Shown piece by piece: positions 1 to 15,200 of a stretch of DNA of 64,000 nt (positions are counted from its first letter, which is position 1; each line of letters starts with the position of its first letter). The DNA is from Enoplolaimus lenunculus (taxonomy: Eukaryota > Nematoda > Enoplea > Enoplida > Thoracostomopsidae). Position numbers and translations under genes: made by a program. The notes under the pieces were generated by a model. That model worked only from the letters and a program-made list of their open reading frames with translations. It searched no databases and had not been told where the DNA came from. The DNA is taken from positions 307,621 to 371,620 of the forward strand of contig JASANG010001006.1 in assembly GCA_030248215.1 (NCBI GenBank), written 5' to 3'.

Positions 1-173
1 TCAATCACAGTATTGTTAATACAACTTGGTCACGGGATATATTTATAAACTTGAAGATAAAGCTCAAGTTTGCAAACAACAATTTTCCGATTTAAGCCTT
101 GCCTAAAACTGTTATATACAAACGAAAAACAAGCAGAAAATTGCTATAAGTGGCATGACTGAGCGCTTATTAC

Positions 174-228
174 CTGAATAATAACATATTCATAATCGGT
201 CCAGAATCGATCCGTACTGTACTGGGAA
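174..228 (-). CDS. Exon 20: CTLD5 middle micro-exon (last exon in window)
   Basis: This 55-nt exon (phase 2 in, 0 out) reads SQYSTDRFWTDYEYVIIQ after the junction codon, with acceptor ATTATTTTAG and donor CAG|GTAATA. It keeps the F-W-T position and the 2-to-0 phase of the other micro-exons but has TDY instead of TSL. The third CTLD5 exon is not in positions 1-173, so the gene continues beyond the window. Confidence 0.7.
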
Positions 229-3200
229 CTAAAATAATTGATTCATTTTAAGTTTCATACACCCAAATGGATCAAAATTAAGATTTCGTATTAATGTTTA
301 ACACTAAAATCGTGCTTGTTTTCTTGATTGCTTCGATTGCGTGATTTTTCATTATTTTATCTTGCGAGACACAATTTTAATTTCTCGATTTGCCGCTGGG
401 TTTGAGCATTATTGATGGTTTTTGACGAGTAAAAATAGATTTCGTTGCTTCAAGTTTAAACTAGTAAACGTGGTTGCAAATTTGCAATACGAAAATATTC
501 GTCACAGAACTTTTTAAGAAAGTGTTTATAGGTATATGCTGTCTCTTGTTTATATATAAAAGGACCATTACAACAGCTGGAAAACTGCCCGAAATACGAA
601 TGTTGGGCCAGAGGCGTAAGAACTTTGAAAACAAACCATTCAGTGAAAAAATGTAACAGGATAATATTCACATTGCACCTATCACCGTTATCTTCTATTG
701 CAAAAACTGCAATATTGCAAAAACTGCAATATCGCAAGTTACCTGTTGATCACATTGTGCAGAAGTTGCAGCGAATAATTGTCTAGCCATGTTGCCAGTG
801 TCATATTGTACGCAAGACACAAATCGTTCGCAGCCTTCCTATCGCGGACTCGATAAGGTGGAACGAAATACATTGGTTCTTCTAAAAATAAAAAATTTGT
901 TAAAACTATTACGTTGCACGAATTTACTAAAATACTAATTGCAGTTGAAGATTTTAGCTAAAGCTGTCGAATCGTTCAGCAAACCCAAACATAGTTTTTT
1001 GCAATACATATAAAGCAGATTGCATTTTATAACAATTACTTGGTATTTCGTGTTGAAATAGGCGGAAATTTGCAATTTTCGGCTTTGTATGCTTGTAAAC
1101 TCCGGTGTTCTGGATAAATTATCATGTTTTAGTTCTTTTTAAGCTGTGTTCGAGGTTTGAACATTTACTAATTGTTCAATTTGCTAAAACAACACTTAAG
1201 ATTGTAAATTTTGACGGTATAAAAGGTTAAATCTGGGCTTAAAACCTGGCAATTTATAAAATATTGAAAATTATTTAAAAATTTTTTGTAAAAGGACTAG
1301 TTGTAAATTATAAAATTCTGGGGTCCGTTTAAAGATCAGGGGCGGAACGTTCTTCTGTGGGACTGCCATCGAGTAAGCTTAAGGTTTAGACTAATTTTTT
1401 GCTTGGCTTAGGCTTAGGCTTAGGCTTAGGCTTAGGAATGTGCTTACAATACTGTTCCGCCCCCGTTGTATACAATGGCCAATTCTGGTAGCGTTTAATG
1501 GGTGAATATAAAAGAGCAGTGCGCAATAGTTACTAAGAGGGCTCTGACAGCTGCTATGTGCTCAGAATGTTTCTTTAAAAAGCCATAAGTTTATTTTTTG
1601 TTTTTACATATTTCTAGTGGAATTGTGCAGACTTCCTGAAACCCGCCCTATACCTTTTGTTGTAATATTGTCGGAGGTATTGTGCTTTTGCTGTCAGCTT
1701 AAGTAATTTGGAAGGCGTTGCGAGGAGGTCCGAGCGTACCTTGCAGTGTTACAAATCAGCGTTGCACAAAGCACACTTTTTTTGAACAGTATGCACCCAG
1801 TTGCATACTATTGGTTAAGAGTCATTGGCTGGGTTTCTAAAATGTTACTTAATTATTGACGTGAGCTATGCTTAAGTAATTAGTTAAGTCGCCGACTTAT
1901 GTAAATACTTCACTTTTCGAACAAAACAGGTAAACACCTAATGTGAGTCATTATCATAACAAAAAAGTATTAGTTTTTCTTTATGAGGCACCACGATTTT
2001 ACAACTTCAGTTGAACCAAGTTTTGTATACCTGAACAGATAATTTGTAATCTATCGGATTTAGTCAGCAGGTTAAGTATTTACTTAACTTAAGTACGATT
2101 TTAAAAACGACAAAATGGCTAAGTAATTAGTTAGCACGTGAGTACTTAAGTACCAAGTGATACTTAAAAAGGGTTTCAGAAACCCAGCCATTATCACTTA
2201 TTATCTGCGAACAAATACATAAATATCCTACTTACCAAGGCATGTAAATGGTTGAAAGTCATTCCAACTGCCGTCAGGGTAACATTCGTACGATCCTTCG
2301 GTGTTTGATTCGTTTTCATAATAACCTGGCAAACAGTGAATTGTTACAATTTCGCCCGGAGTATAGCTGTCTTTGTCTTCAGTAAATTGTGTGAAATTTG
2401 TTTGCGGTCGTAAACAGCTGATCGAAATTATTGGTGTAGCGCCTAAAATAAAAAAAGACAAAAATAAACAAGTTTGCGTTTTATTTCTATCTTTTAGCAT
2501 GGGTTGATAATACTCTTGAACAACAGCGCGCAACTGGGTACATTCTGTGTAAAAAAATGTACGATGGATTTTTGCTTGACCCACATGTTTATAGGCGGAT
2601 AATAAACCAATATATATGTCGAATCTGAACTGTTGCGTTAATCTTCAACGTGAATTTGCTCAGATTTTATTTTTAAAGACTAAATTTACTGTATATTTGA
2701 GATGGTAAATACCACTTTAAAATGAGATGGTCGGGCTAAAACGCAACGAGTGCTGGTACCTTTGGTACAACGCAAGATGTAACTTGCATACTTTGGCCTA
2801 TAGATTTAATCACCAAACCCTTACTTTAAGCAATCAACAAGTATAAGTGTATACTGTAGTGTGTTAGTTAATTTAGTTCGAGAGGGTATAACCTCCCACA
2901 AGGTTATTCCTGTAAAGATTAACACTCCTTTTTCCTTGCCTTCAGAAATTTCGGAAGCGGATATATCCTCCCAATCCCACTCTTGTATACGTCAATTATC
3001 CATCATTTTCATAGTAGAGGCGTATATATAAGGTAGGTTACCCTGGATCGAAAGTCCTTGCCACCCATCCTTGGCGGGTACTCCTTATGGTTTGATCGAG
3101 GTTGGCTACTAGGTCTAGTTATGCTACTCCGCCCGATCACGTCCGGGATGGGTTTCCCATCTCGGGCTCGCAATGTATACACCATCTGAACGCAAACACT

Positions 3201-6200
3201 TATCGCTACCGGATCGTTGAATAAAATGTCGCGCGCAATTCCGTACGATAAAAATTCCTCGCCGGCTGCGAGCCGGCGAACGCTTCCGAAACACCGATTA
3301 TCCCGAAAAAGATTTGGGGCTAGGAGACTCTTATCCTCGCGCATTCCTGCCCCCAGATAAACTTTCTGACCACCGCGGCAAAATTACATTGACCATCCAG
3401 TGGGCAGGCAAAATTCGGAGTGCGGGGAAAAATAAATTCTTGGTAAAAAGGAGTTGGTCAAAAAGGAAAAAGAAAAATTGGGAACCCGCACCGCCTATTT
3501 CTAAGGCTGTAGAAATTTTTACTGTACTCAACAATTATTCAATACTCAGCGCTCAAAAATCACCCGGGAAAAAGAAAAAGGAAAAAGGAAAAAGAAAAAA
3601 TATCCGTCTCCGGTCCGGACACGATAACGAATTCCGACCCGGACTTGCTCGGTAGCGACCCGCGCAAGTCTGGGTCCGAAATAACAAAAATATTCCCGTC
3701 CTGCAGGAATCCAACGAAAACGATAGCGCTATAATCTTGGTAAAAACAACAGTCTCAAAGTCAGCACTAAAACAGAATTTTCGAACCACCCGGAAATCGT
3801 AGGGGCTAATATCCCTCATCAAATTGGACACCTTTGGTTTATTATGAAATTATAACCCAGTATTACATTATGCATTATTCAATATATCTGTGTCATGTAT
3901 AAACATTGAGCCATACCTAATGTTCCTAGGTTTCTACCTACAGACTTGACTAAAACAGGGCTCTTTACCTGTTCCGCCTCTCGCCGTAGCGTGGTTTCCC
4001 ATGCTGCTACTTCTTCCCGAGCCGGTGGACTTGCCGCCCACCGGCCCCCTTCCGGTGTTGCCGGACGAAACTCTTCCGCGAACGGATTCAACCGGGCCGA
4101 CGTTCGAGGTGACACGGGGATTGTTTCCGACGTTGAGGACGCCGACTTCGTCGGTGGAGGAGTTCGCGGCGGGCTATCCTGAGCACTTTGGTCCATGTTT
4201 GAGCCAAGTCTGTTAGCTTCGTTGTTTGAAATAAAAACGTGAACGGTTTTGACGTTGCTAACAGGTAAATTGCATCAGCCGAATTAATGCACACGGTTAA
4301 ATGCGTAATCGTATATTTTTATTTTACCATGAACTGAATGCAATTGGGTTAAAACCACGGTTGAGTCGAGCTAGACTCAACCGGAGTCTAACCCAACTCA
4401 GAATCGAGTTTACAAATAATTTTTCGCCTAGATGTACACATCGAGAAATTTCAAGTAGAAAGACGCGTACAGCCACCCGTACCGGAGTAGCCCGTACGGC
4501 GCTTGTACCGGCCACCCCGGTACGAGCGCTAATTTTCACCAAAAGAAAACCTAAACTGCAAGTTCACCCAAAACCAAGTCAACTTTCAAACTCCACATTT
4601 GCTTAACAACATTATTTCACGAAAACTAGGCATTCCTCCATTGAAATTTTCAAAAATAAACCAATAAAATTACAACACATGACCAAAGAACGTTATTCCA
4701 TATTAGAAAACACACTAACAATTGGTAAGCCAAGCGAAACTCACATAACTCCTAGCTAGCTAACTTTATTCAACATAAAAACAAATTTTCATACTTTCAA
4801 CCTGCACAGCCAAAATTTTGACGAAAACCACGTAAAATCCTGCAAAACTAGTTAAATAAAATCGCAACTACTCAAATTCACCCTCCTTTCGGCCCTTCAA
4901 AGAACTAGAAACTCGTCAAAACACCTTTGACCGCCAAATTTGAACTCAATATTTCAAATATTCGCAAAACAAATTCTAAGTAAGTTCAAATAACAAAACG
5001 CAACCGCCAATCAGTTCACAAAACAATATTAACGTAAACTCAACAATTTATAACATTCCACAAGTAAGTTTCAAAAATATAAATAACATACACCACATTC
5101 TTTACCCCGAAAATTCAAAATTTCAAAAATTCCAGTTTCGATATAACTCGTAAGAGACTACACAAGCCGGCAAAAGACAGAAAAGACCGCCCCGGGCTCA
5201 AAAACACTCAAATCCAGTTCGAATCAACCCTTTCCGCCAGTTTTACTCACCTGCGCTCTCCCTTCAAACCCCTAGATCTCAAATTTGAAACCACCAAATC
5301 TCACGCCTACGGAGTACTACACCCAGGGGTCACACACTTGGATCCCCCAGGTGAATACCCCGCTACGGCTCCAAAAACATTTCAACCCGTGATTTTCCAA
5401 CCCGACACGCTCAAATTTCGCGTCTCTCGGGTTTCCCCAGAAAATTTCAACTCAGCGGAGTCACGGATCCAGTGGTATCCCTACAGTATATACAGAAAGG
5501 GGAGGAATAAAGTGTTTATATTCCTTTTCGAACATTGCGGAGCCACAAAAATACTGCGGTTTCGATGGTTTTAGAATATATTTTTGGGACCTACACTGCA
5601 AAAAATGTGAGTCAAATAGACTCTCTGAGAAATAGGCATTTCCGGACTACACAAACTGAGTCAAATTCGACTCTGCCAGAGCCAAATTCGACTCACCCGA
5701 GTCGCTGAGTGAGTCAAATCTGACTCTGGCGGTTCGAATTTGGCTCAGTTTGTGTAGTTCCGAAAAGCATATTACGGACTCGGAGAGGGTCAAATTGACT
5801 CACCACATTTTGCAGTGTAGAGATCAACGAATTTAGTCTACATGAAGCTATACCCTCCAAATATGAAATCTTGGCTTCCCTCCTGCACTGCAAAAAATGG
5901 GGAGTCAAACTGACTCTCTCGGAAATAGGCTTTTCCTGACTACACAAACTGAGTCAAATTCGACTCCACCAGAGTCAAACTCTATTCACTATGTCGCACG
6001 TTTGACTGTGGCGGAGTCGAATTTTGACTCAGTTTGCGTAGTCAGGAAAAGCCTATTTCCGAGAAAGTCAATTAAGCCTATTTCCGAAAGAGTCAATTAA
6101 GCCTATTTCCGAGAGAGTCAATTTGACTCCCGATTTTTCACAGCGTGATTCATAGCATCTATAGTTCGTTTCTAAACCAAAGAAATTCAACGTCAACTCT

Positions 6201-9200
6201 TGAGACAATGTCATTAACGTACTGTCACACATCGTTTTATAACTATCATTACAATAAGCGTTTGTAATCGTGTTTGAATCAGCGGTGGTACACCAAGTTG
6301 AAGTCAAGTTGTTCTCGTTAAAAATTTGATTTCCTTTGCCGTATTCAAAATAATCCACGTTGGTTTGTTCCCATTGCCAGCTCCAGTCGGTTGAGTTTAA
6401 CTAAACAGATTAAAAACAAAACACTGAAAAAACAACCCTGGTGTAACTGAATTTGGCATTTGCTTTTGTTATGCGACCACTAAAAATCTGGCATTTTTTT
6501 AATTCCTAATGTTGACATTGTGCCTGCTGCTTAAAATTGAAAACCAAATGTGCAAAATTCATTTTTATTTTTTGAACATTTGAAGGGTTTTGCAATCACA
6601 GGTATGCTGCAATCACCAGTGTGGAAGCCGCTGGCAGCGGCCGTTCCTTTATTGCTGATCACCAAAAATTTTACATGGCGTAGTTTGTTATATTTATATA
6701 AATGCCTGGCATTGGTACATATAAATAATTTGGTGAGGGATGACTATTTCTTTTTACCTACACTGCAAAAAATGGTAAGTCAAATTGACTGTCCGAAATA
6801 GGCTTTTCGGGACTACACAAACTAAGTCAAATTCGACTGCGCCAGAGTCAGATTCGACTCACTGAGTGACTATGGGTGAGTCGAATTTGACTCAGTTTGC
6901 ATAGTTCGAAAAAGTCTATTTCGGAGAAAGTCAATTTGACTCAGCATTTTTTGCAGTGTATATCGCAACTGTTAAGAATATAACTAAGAAGATTGAACGA
7001 TCGTTTCAACAAACTGGATCCAATCAAAATTTGTACCTGGATACTCGCGAGTTTCCTGTCACTCAGACACTACATTATTGACTGCTGTAGGCTGAGATAC
7101 GGAGCTTACAAAAACGTTTCCCCTGGCGTTTTCGAGCACAGACTTTAGCGTTGGTTAAAGGTAAGTCTGACTTCTTACTCGCGAGTTTCCTGTCACTCAG
7201 ACACTACATTATTGACTGCTGTAGGCTGAGATACGGAGCTTACAAAAACGTTTCCCCTGGCGTTTTCGAGCACAGACTTTAGCGTTGGTCGCCGATGGTT
7301 TATGCTAAATTTGTATATGGATACAAATTAAAATTTTGAGGAAAACGCAATCAAAAATGTAGGGTTCCATGAACATACACTTAGATCAGATAAAATTTTA
7401 AAATATTTTACATTTATTTTAATTTGAACAACACTGGTTATATGTAATATGTAATACAAATCCATATAAGTTGCCGAAATCGGCCCATGCCATCAGCCCT
7501 GCTCATGCAAGGCTAGTCTGATATTAGCGTATAAGAAGTTGGCCAATGTTACTTTAGGGCCGTAACAGTAGATTAAGCGTATTCCTAAGCGTAAGCCTAA
7601 GCTGTAAACGTTGCAAAAGCGTATTCCTAAGCCTAATCCTAAACCTAAGCAAAAAAGTAGTCTAGAAAGCCAGCCTACTCGTTTAGAGACTCACCAGAAA
7701 CCGGGACGGCCCTAAAAGTAACATAGGCCAGAAGTTTGATACTTTGCAAGTAAACTTACGTTAAAATTTGTAAGACTCGTCCAAACTTGATCCGCAACAG
7801 AACAATTACAACTAAAAAAGTTTTTTTGAGATGCATACACGACCGGTTAACATCGTTTAAACACAGTAAACTTGTTTACAATCTTCTATAAGCAGGATGT
7901 AACCGGATATCGGTATCCGTTTCCGTTTTCGGTAAAACACGGTATCCATTTCCGTTTCCGTCTCCGTTATAGAAATAACGGAAATTCTGTTATTTGTACG
8001 CTGAAAATTAGTTATAAAAATCACGCGCATATCTCCGCAAATTTCCAATGCAGATATACTGCAATGTTCAAAATGAAATAAAAGTTACGAAATTCATCCA
8101 AAATCTTAAAAATTTCAATACATCCACCACTTTATCTTTAAAATTTTAGAAAACCTGGTAAATATGGTAAATATATGCACGCTTCAATTGTATTGGCAGA
8201 ACAATAAAACGTTTTTGAAACTTTTATACTCAAATATCCGTTTTTCGTTTCCGTTAATTTTACTATATGTTTACAACATGTCTATAATTCATTTTAGACC
8301 ATCTAAATCAAAATAGATCACAAGGCTTCGCCAGGTTCTGTGCTAAAGCTTTGTCCGGCATATCACAAATTACCGTAATTCGCACAACCTCGCTTTTTGG
8401 CAAGCTGTTCTGCATATTAAACACATCCGAAACGATATTCCAGGATAAACTAAAAAAGTTTCATATGGAACAAACATCATAGCCTAGTAGTCACGTAAGT
8501 TCAAATCCGGCGCTAAAATTGTTTGGCTTGGAGCACAGAAAAGATTTACCTTGAAATTGTGTTGTAAAATGTGGTACACGTCAAATATTTTAGGTATAAT
8601 ACTGATCCAATCTTCACATAGTCAAACCAATAGCAAAAAAGCATTATTGTACCCGCGCCTCCCTTGAATTTCGCGAAGGGTGTAGCCAGTTTCGTTTGCG
8701 TGGCCTTTAGGGCTAATGTAAACAACAGGGGCGGATCAGTATTATAAGCATATTCCTAAGCTTAAGCCTAAGCCTTAAAAATAGTGTAAAGCACTTACTC
8801 TATTCTAATCAAACAGAAAAAACGTTCCGCTCCTGATCTATACATGGGTCAAAATAAAGACGTTGAATGTTTTTGCAACCTGCCAGTTCATTACTTTATT
8901 TAAGCCGTTAGCACGAATATGTCACTGAAAGTTGGTAGTTTGGACAAAACGCAGGTAAAATAGCGAAATAAAACTAGCCAGCGAAACGACCGAGAAGCCA
9001 AACACATTTCATCACGGTGGTCCCCTAATTGAGTATAGCATCAGTGGGCCATGTTACTTTAAGGGGAGTCCAGGTTTCTGGTGGGTCTATAAAAGACTAG
9101 GTTTAGATTCTAGACTACTTTTTGTTGCTTACGCTTACGCTTAGGCTTATGCTTAGGGACTCAGTTTTGCAACGCTTAGGCTTAGGCTTAGGAATACGCG

Positions 9201-12200
9201 TAATCTACTGTTATGCCCCTTAAAGCAGCATTGGCCGCATCAGCTGTTGCAACATTCCGGGACCCTATATTGGCATTTTGAGACCGTTCTCGAGCGCGAA
9301 GCCAACCGCATTTCAAAACTGTGGCAGTTTTTGTTTGAACCATTCAGGGCGGTGTCCAGATTGAGTATGGCGGCGCAGAATCATCTGTTGCACCATTCCA
9401 GGACCCTACTTTTTGGAATTTGAGCCCGGCATACTTGGTAATAGCATTTATTGAACACCAAACGATTACGACGCTTATAACTTGCAATCATGACTTGCAG
9501 TACATTTATTTATACCATCTGCTAAAGTTTAGCATGAATTTATGGTCGTAAAAGATGAATTTTGAAAATTATTTTATTTCTTTCACGTTTGAACCATAGC
9601 GTATTAAAATCATGCGTAACCAAGGTAACGCTTACCTGTTCCTTGCAGCAAGATAGTTTGGCCAAAATTCAATAATTGGTATCGTCGCAAGCGTCGCATT
9701 GTAAGCGTTGCACAAATCGTTTGCTGCGAACCAGTTTCTCGGATGAAATGGTGGAACAAAAAATGTTGGTATTTCTAAAACGTAAAATTTTTTAAGTTTT
9801 TCATTGCAGATAATACAATGTAAAAAATGGTGTGTCAAATTGACTCTCTCCGAAATTGGCTTTTCCTGACTACACAAACTGAGTTAAAATTCGACTCCGC
9901 CAGAGTAAAAATTGAGTCGAATTTGACTACTCAGGCGGAGTCGAGTTTTGACTCAGTTTGTGTAGTCAGGAAAAGCCTATTTCGGAGAGAGTCAATTTGA
10001 TTCACCATTTTTTACAGTATAGTTTCTGAGAAATTTTGACGAGTTCGGAATAACACACATAATGGATGAGTGAAAGATAAAATAATCAGCCCATGTAAAC
10101 AATATGAGCCAGCCTACTAAACTGAAAAACCTGAGCCTAACCATAGCAACATCCTAAGCGTAATCCTAAACCTAAGCTTTCCAGTCCCTAATTCCTTTAT
10201 TTCAGCTCCTCTCAGACGGCAGTCCTCTAATCTTGAGTTGGGTCATACAATAATTGATAGTCTACTCATACACAGCGGCTAAAATATTCAAATTTAATAA
10301 AAAAATTAAAATGTTTCAAATAACAAATAATATAACTTTTACCCAGACATGTAAGCGGTTCAAACCAGTACCAAGTTCCGTCAGGGTAGCATTCGTAGAC
10401 ATACTGAGAGTCAGTCGAATTGGAGTAGTATCCAGGCAGGCATACGACTGAAACGTGTTCACCGGGATAATAAGACGTTTGATCCGGAGTGAATGCTGTA
10501 AAGCTGATCATTGGTCGTGTACAGTTGTTAACTGACACAATTAGGTCTGAGTCTAAAAATTAATAATCGCTCAGAGCTAACTTGTGGCTCGCAGCATAAA
10601 TTCTATACATTTGATGACTTGTATTTTGAAGTTAAAAAACAAAACGAACCTACTATTTCGTGCTGAAATTATTTCTTGAGTAAATCTTGAAAAATTTAAA
10701 AAACCTCACAGTCCAAGGGATCTTTAGATACAACCCGAAGAATGGTAGCGTCGAACGCCGGAGCCACATACAAGCTACTACGTGGACCCTGGTTATTCTT
10801 AACGTGTTGCAATTTTCATAATTTTGGTATAACAAAGAGTGGATGGTATACAACAGAAACTGGGCACATTTGTGTACAAAAGAATATACTCAGTGCACGT
10901 TGCTGTTTTAGCCACACCCAATTATTTAGAGGGTGCAACTTGTGAGACAAAATTTTACGCCACTTTACTCGCTTCAAAAATACTCCAATTGGGCACCGGC
11001 TGACACCAGACTGTACATCAAGTCAAAAAATTTTGGTCTACAAATTGTTATGCAGTACATGCTGGAATGGATGCGTGTTGCAGTGCGACTGCAGAATCTA
11101 AACTCGCTTACGGTTTAAGCATACAGTTAGCAATAAATCGCTACAATTGACAGGAACGATGCCAGTGGAATTTGCCGCTGCACAATGCACTGCATCAAAT
11201 GTGTTGTCGTCAAACTCTGGCGCTCCTTTGGAGTAATTCATATATTGAACAAGAGTTGAATTCCACTCCCAGTTCCATTCTGCATTGCTCGACTAAAATT
11301 CAAAATAAACAAACAAAAGCCTTAACTGACTGTGCCAGCAGCTATGTGCAAGAAGGGGCAGCTGACACTCATGTGTTCCTCGATGTAAACTTTTGTATGG
11401 ATAGGTGCACAGTGTAAAATTGGACAAGCTTGCAGTTGCAGCAGTTTATGGATCGACACATGGCCGATGTTACTTTAAGAAGCGTTCAAGTTTCTGGTGG
11501 GTCCATAAAACGGTAGGTAGAGATTCTAGATTACATTTTTTGCGTAGGCTTAAGCTTAGGAACACATTTTTGCAACGCATAGGCTTAGGCTTAGACTAAG
11601 GAATACTCTTAATCTACTGTTACTCCCCTTAAAGTAACATTGGCCATCCACGGTTATAACGTCTACGCTTACGCAAAAAATTGGTCAGTTCCTTCAATTC
11701 GACGGGGGAACGAAACAGCACTGTAACCTAATATTGTTTTCACTGAAACAGACTTGCATACCTTGACTTAATATACAAGCATCCCCAATAATCGAGCCTC
11801 GTAATCCTTGGAAGAGTTATTAAGATATAATAATCAAACTCATTTCTCAATTGATTAAACTATTTAAACAAATCAGATTGCGTCCGACCAAATGTGGACA
11901 GCTTATCCGGCAACTTACTAGCTTAACCCCTTCCTGCAGGAATATTTTCTGTTTGAACAGCACCGATTTTCCAGTTAGTATTTGAATACAGTTTTTAAGG
12001 GTGGAAGGTGTTTATCCATCAAAACTCAGCTACAGGTGCCAGACGTTCAAACCCCCCGAAGAGACGTAACATCTGGTGAAAATTTTGTAATACACATATG
12101 TATACTAATTGTTAAACACTGCGCATTGTGTATTAAATCCATGTGCACTGTTTGCAGTTAGCTGCTTGTAGTGCAATCTACACAAGAAGGGGTTAATTCA

Positions 12201-15200
12201 GTGTACACTGTAAATCCAACGAGTTGATTAATCAATAAGCTTGCGAGTTGGTTATTTCTGAATTAATCAGTAAACATTAACTCACTCTAAATTGAGTTAA
12301 TTCTCACTCGGTGTTGAATTGACTCTGGGTGAGTTCATTAATTAATTTAGAATGAATTGAATCGGGTCAAAATTCTGAATTCTGGTAGTCCTAACTCAGA
12401 CTGAGTGATTCAACTCATTCTGAGTTAAAATCGACTCATTGAAATTTACAGTGTAGTGTCTTAACGCTATGGTACAGAAATGCTGGAATGATAGAAATAA
12501 CTGAGATGAATCTTAGACAGAAATTTAGGAGGTTATAAATCATGAAATGCTAGCTTACATCTTTTATCAAGCTTGTCCATACGAGTTCACTTGTTGAAAT
12601 ATTCAAGCTGAAACTACGATGAAAAACTATACCGCGGGTCATCAGGTCAAGGTTCACGTGAACGACCAATGTATAGAACAGTACCGTAACAATAGTATAA
12701 GCATATTCCTAAGCCTAACCCAAAAAACGTACTCCATTGCAGTTCTGCAGAAAACCGTTCCGCCCCCGATCTTTACATGGGCCGTAAGAAGTTACCAAAC
12801 CAAAGCTCAACCGCATTCAACAATTGGAAAAATTAGCGGTGGTGTCCCTATGGGTAAACTTGTCGTGGAGTTTTTCAGGATGTATATACACGCTGACCTG
12901 TGGGCTCATATTCTCAAATGTGTATAGCACCTATCACAAAGTAGTATTAAGTTTTCAAACAAGCAAATTGCCGCAGCTACGGAATGCAAACTCAAAGCAC
13001 AAATAGGAGAACAAAATGCAACAGGAAAATTAACCGCAAGAACCGGGCAACATTTTGAAATTCTTTATTGGCTATTTTGAAAATCGCAGGACCGATTAAT
13101 CAACAACTGCTGATAGGTGCTACTCAATACTTATATTTGAGAATATGAGCCCAAAATGGCAAAGCCACTAATAAATTGTAAACAAAAAGGCCCATGTATA
13201 GAACAGGGCCTGATCAGTAGTATAAGCATATTCCTAAGCGTAAGCCTAAGCCTAGACGTAAGAGGATGAGCATATACCTAAACCTATGCCTAAGCCTAAG
13301 CAAAAAATTAGTCTAAAGCTTAAACTGACTTTATTACAGCCACGCCAGAAAACGATTCGGCCCTATTCTATACATAGGCCACAAAAAACAATATATTTTT
13401 AACGTATGTTTGAAGTATTCGAACTTTCAAACTGCCTATGCCAATAAGACCTACTTAATTAATTTTAGCGATTATGAATCTAAATTAGCATAGGGGATAT
13501 ACTTCTATCCACCACTAGAGAAATCCATATATAAACTGTTTGAAAACAAGCGAAAAGTCAGCGTTTTTGAATATAAACTCTTGATTGTGCAAAAAAAATT
13601 GTCTAAAATTACAATTGTTCGACTGTGTTCTAAAATGATGAACCTATTTTAAGCAATTTAAAACGCAAAAAAATATTAAAATTAAAAAGTTGATATTTGG
13701 AAATATTTTAAATTCTATAAAATAATCAAAAGAACTTACTTAATCAACGAATCAACAAACTCGTTCCAAACTTCGATAGTGTGCATGGTAGCAAGTGTTG
13801 TATTGTATGCAGCACATAAATCAGTCGCTGCTCTCGAGTCTCTATTGACGAATGGTGGAACAAAAAATGTAGGAAGTTCTAAAAATAAACAATTACCTCT
13901 TTTTTTACACTGTAAATCATACAAATCCGGGACAAAGTTACTTTAAGGTGCGTAACAGTAGATTAAGCGTATTCCTAAGCCTAATGCCTAAACGTTGCAA
14001 AAATGTGTTCCTAAGACTAAGCCTAAGCCTAAGCCTAAGCAAAAAATGTCATCTAGAATCTATAACTACACTTTTATAGGCCTACCAGAAACCTGGACGC
14101 CCCTTAAAGTAACATGCGCCCAAATCGGTCTGGAATTCTATCGATAATTTAGTTATAAATTTAGGCTCACGTATAGATCAGGGGCGAAACGTTTTTCTGT
14201 AGGACTGCAATAGAATAAGCTTAAGCTCTAGATACATTTTTATTGGTCACTCTTAATCTTAAATTTAGGTATCGTGATTTCGGCTATGGGTTGAAACCAC
14301 CAACTCCGCGTTCAGGTCCGTATTCCAATGACGCTTATATCGCTCTGATCCAGTAAATGCAGTCGTTTCCCGTATATTCCTCCAAACACCGCAATAAAGC
14401 TAAATACCGGCAAAGCACAAATATGACTATGCAAGTATAACAAGTGATATGCTTACGCTGCCGACCTTCTGTTCACCGAAGGTGCCGAAAATTCCTTTGT
14501 TACAGGTGCTTCCCGCACGTCTACTACGATGCCTTAATCCTGTTCTTCTACTAGTCACCAGCTCACACCGTACAAAACACATGCAAACTCGACGTGACAA
14601 ACCCCGAATGCTCCGTAAATCCCCAGTTCATCGTATAAAACCCCCAAGATTCCCCAATAAATCCCCAGAAAACAGCCGAAACTAGCCCCGCTAGAATCGA
14701 CAACCCCAGTTAAACTCCAAATATTCCAAGAATCCCCTTACAACATTCCCCAAGTAAACTTTTCTCAAAAATTACAGGTGGATATATTTATCCTACCTAC
14801 CTTGTAGATTCCCCTGAAATAACCGATGAATAACTTACTGGAACATTTAAATGGTGTTGGTTCGTACCATGTACCATTCGGATAACACTGATACGTCGAT
14901 TTAATATTGAAATAATCAGGATAGTATCCAGCAACACAGTCAACATGTACAGTTTCCGATATATCATATATTGGTTTCATAGGAGCGACAACTTGACTCG
15001 GATCAAAACTTGGTGTTGCGCATTGGGCAAAATTTGACGCGAAAGTGCCTAAAATTGTCAAACATTGCATTTTTAGGGGTTATAACATCAATTTGTATAA
15101 TCTTAAGTTGTTGCTTAATCATTGGTGTGCAGAGTCCAATCTGTCTAAAATATATTACGACATGTGGTTTATTATAAGCGTTTCCATCCCCAAACACTTG

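Noticed and set aside
1400-1440. CTTAGG repeats as telomere or evidence for a nematode (TTAGGC)
   Set aside because: The runs are short, internal, and framed by MITE ends at many places; no terminal array exists, so they say nothing about chromosome ends or phylum.
5714-5947. ORFs beginning MCSQEKPISERV at several sites
   Set aside because: By-products of the palindromic MITE family; the same peptide appears wherever the MITE does.
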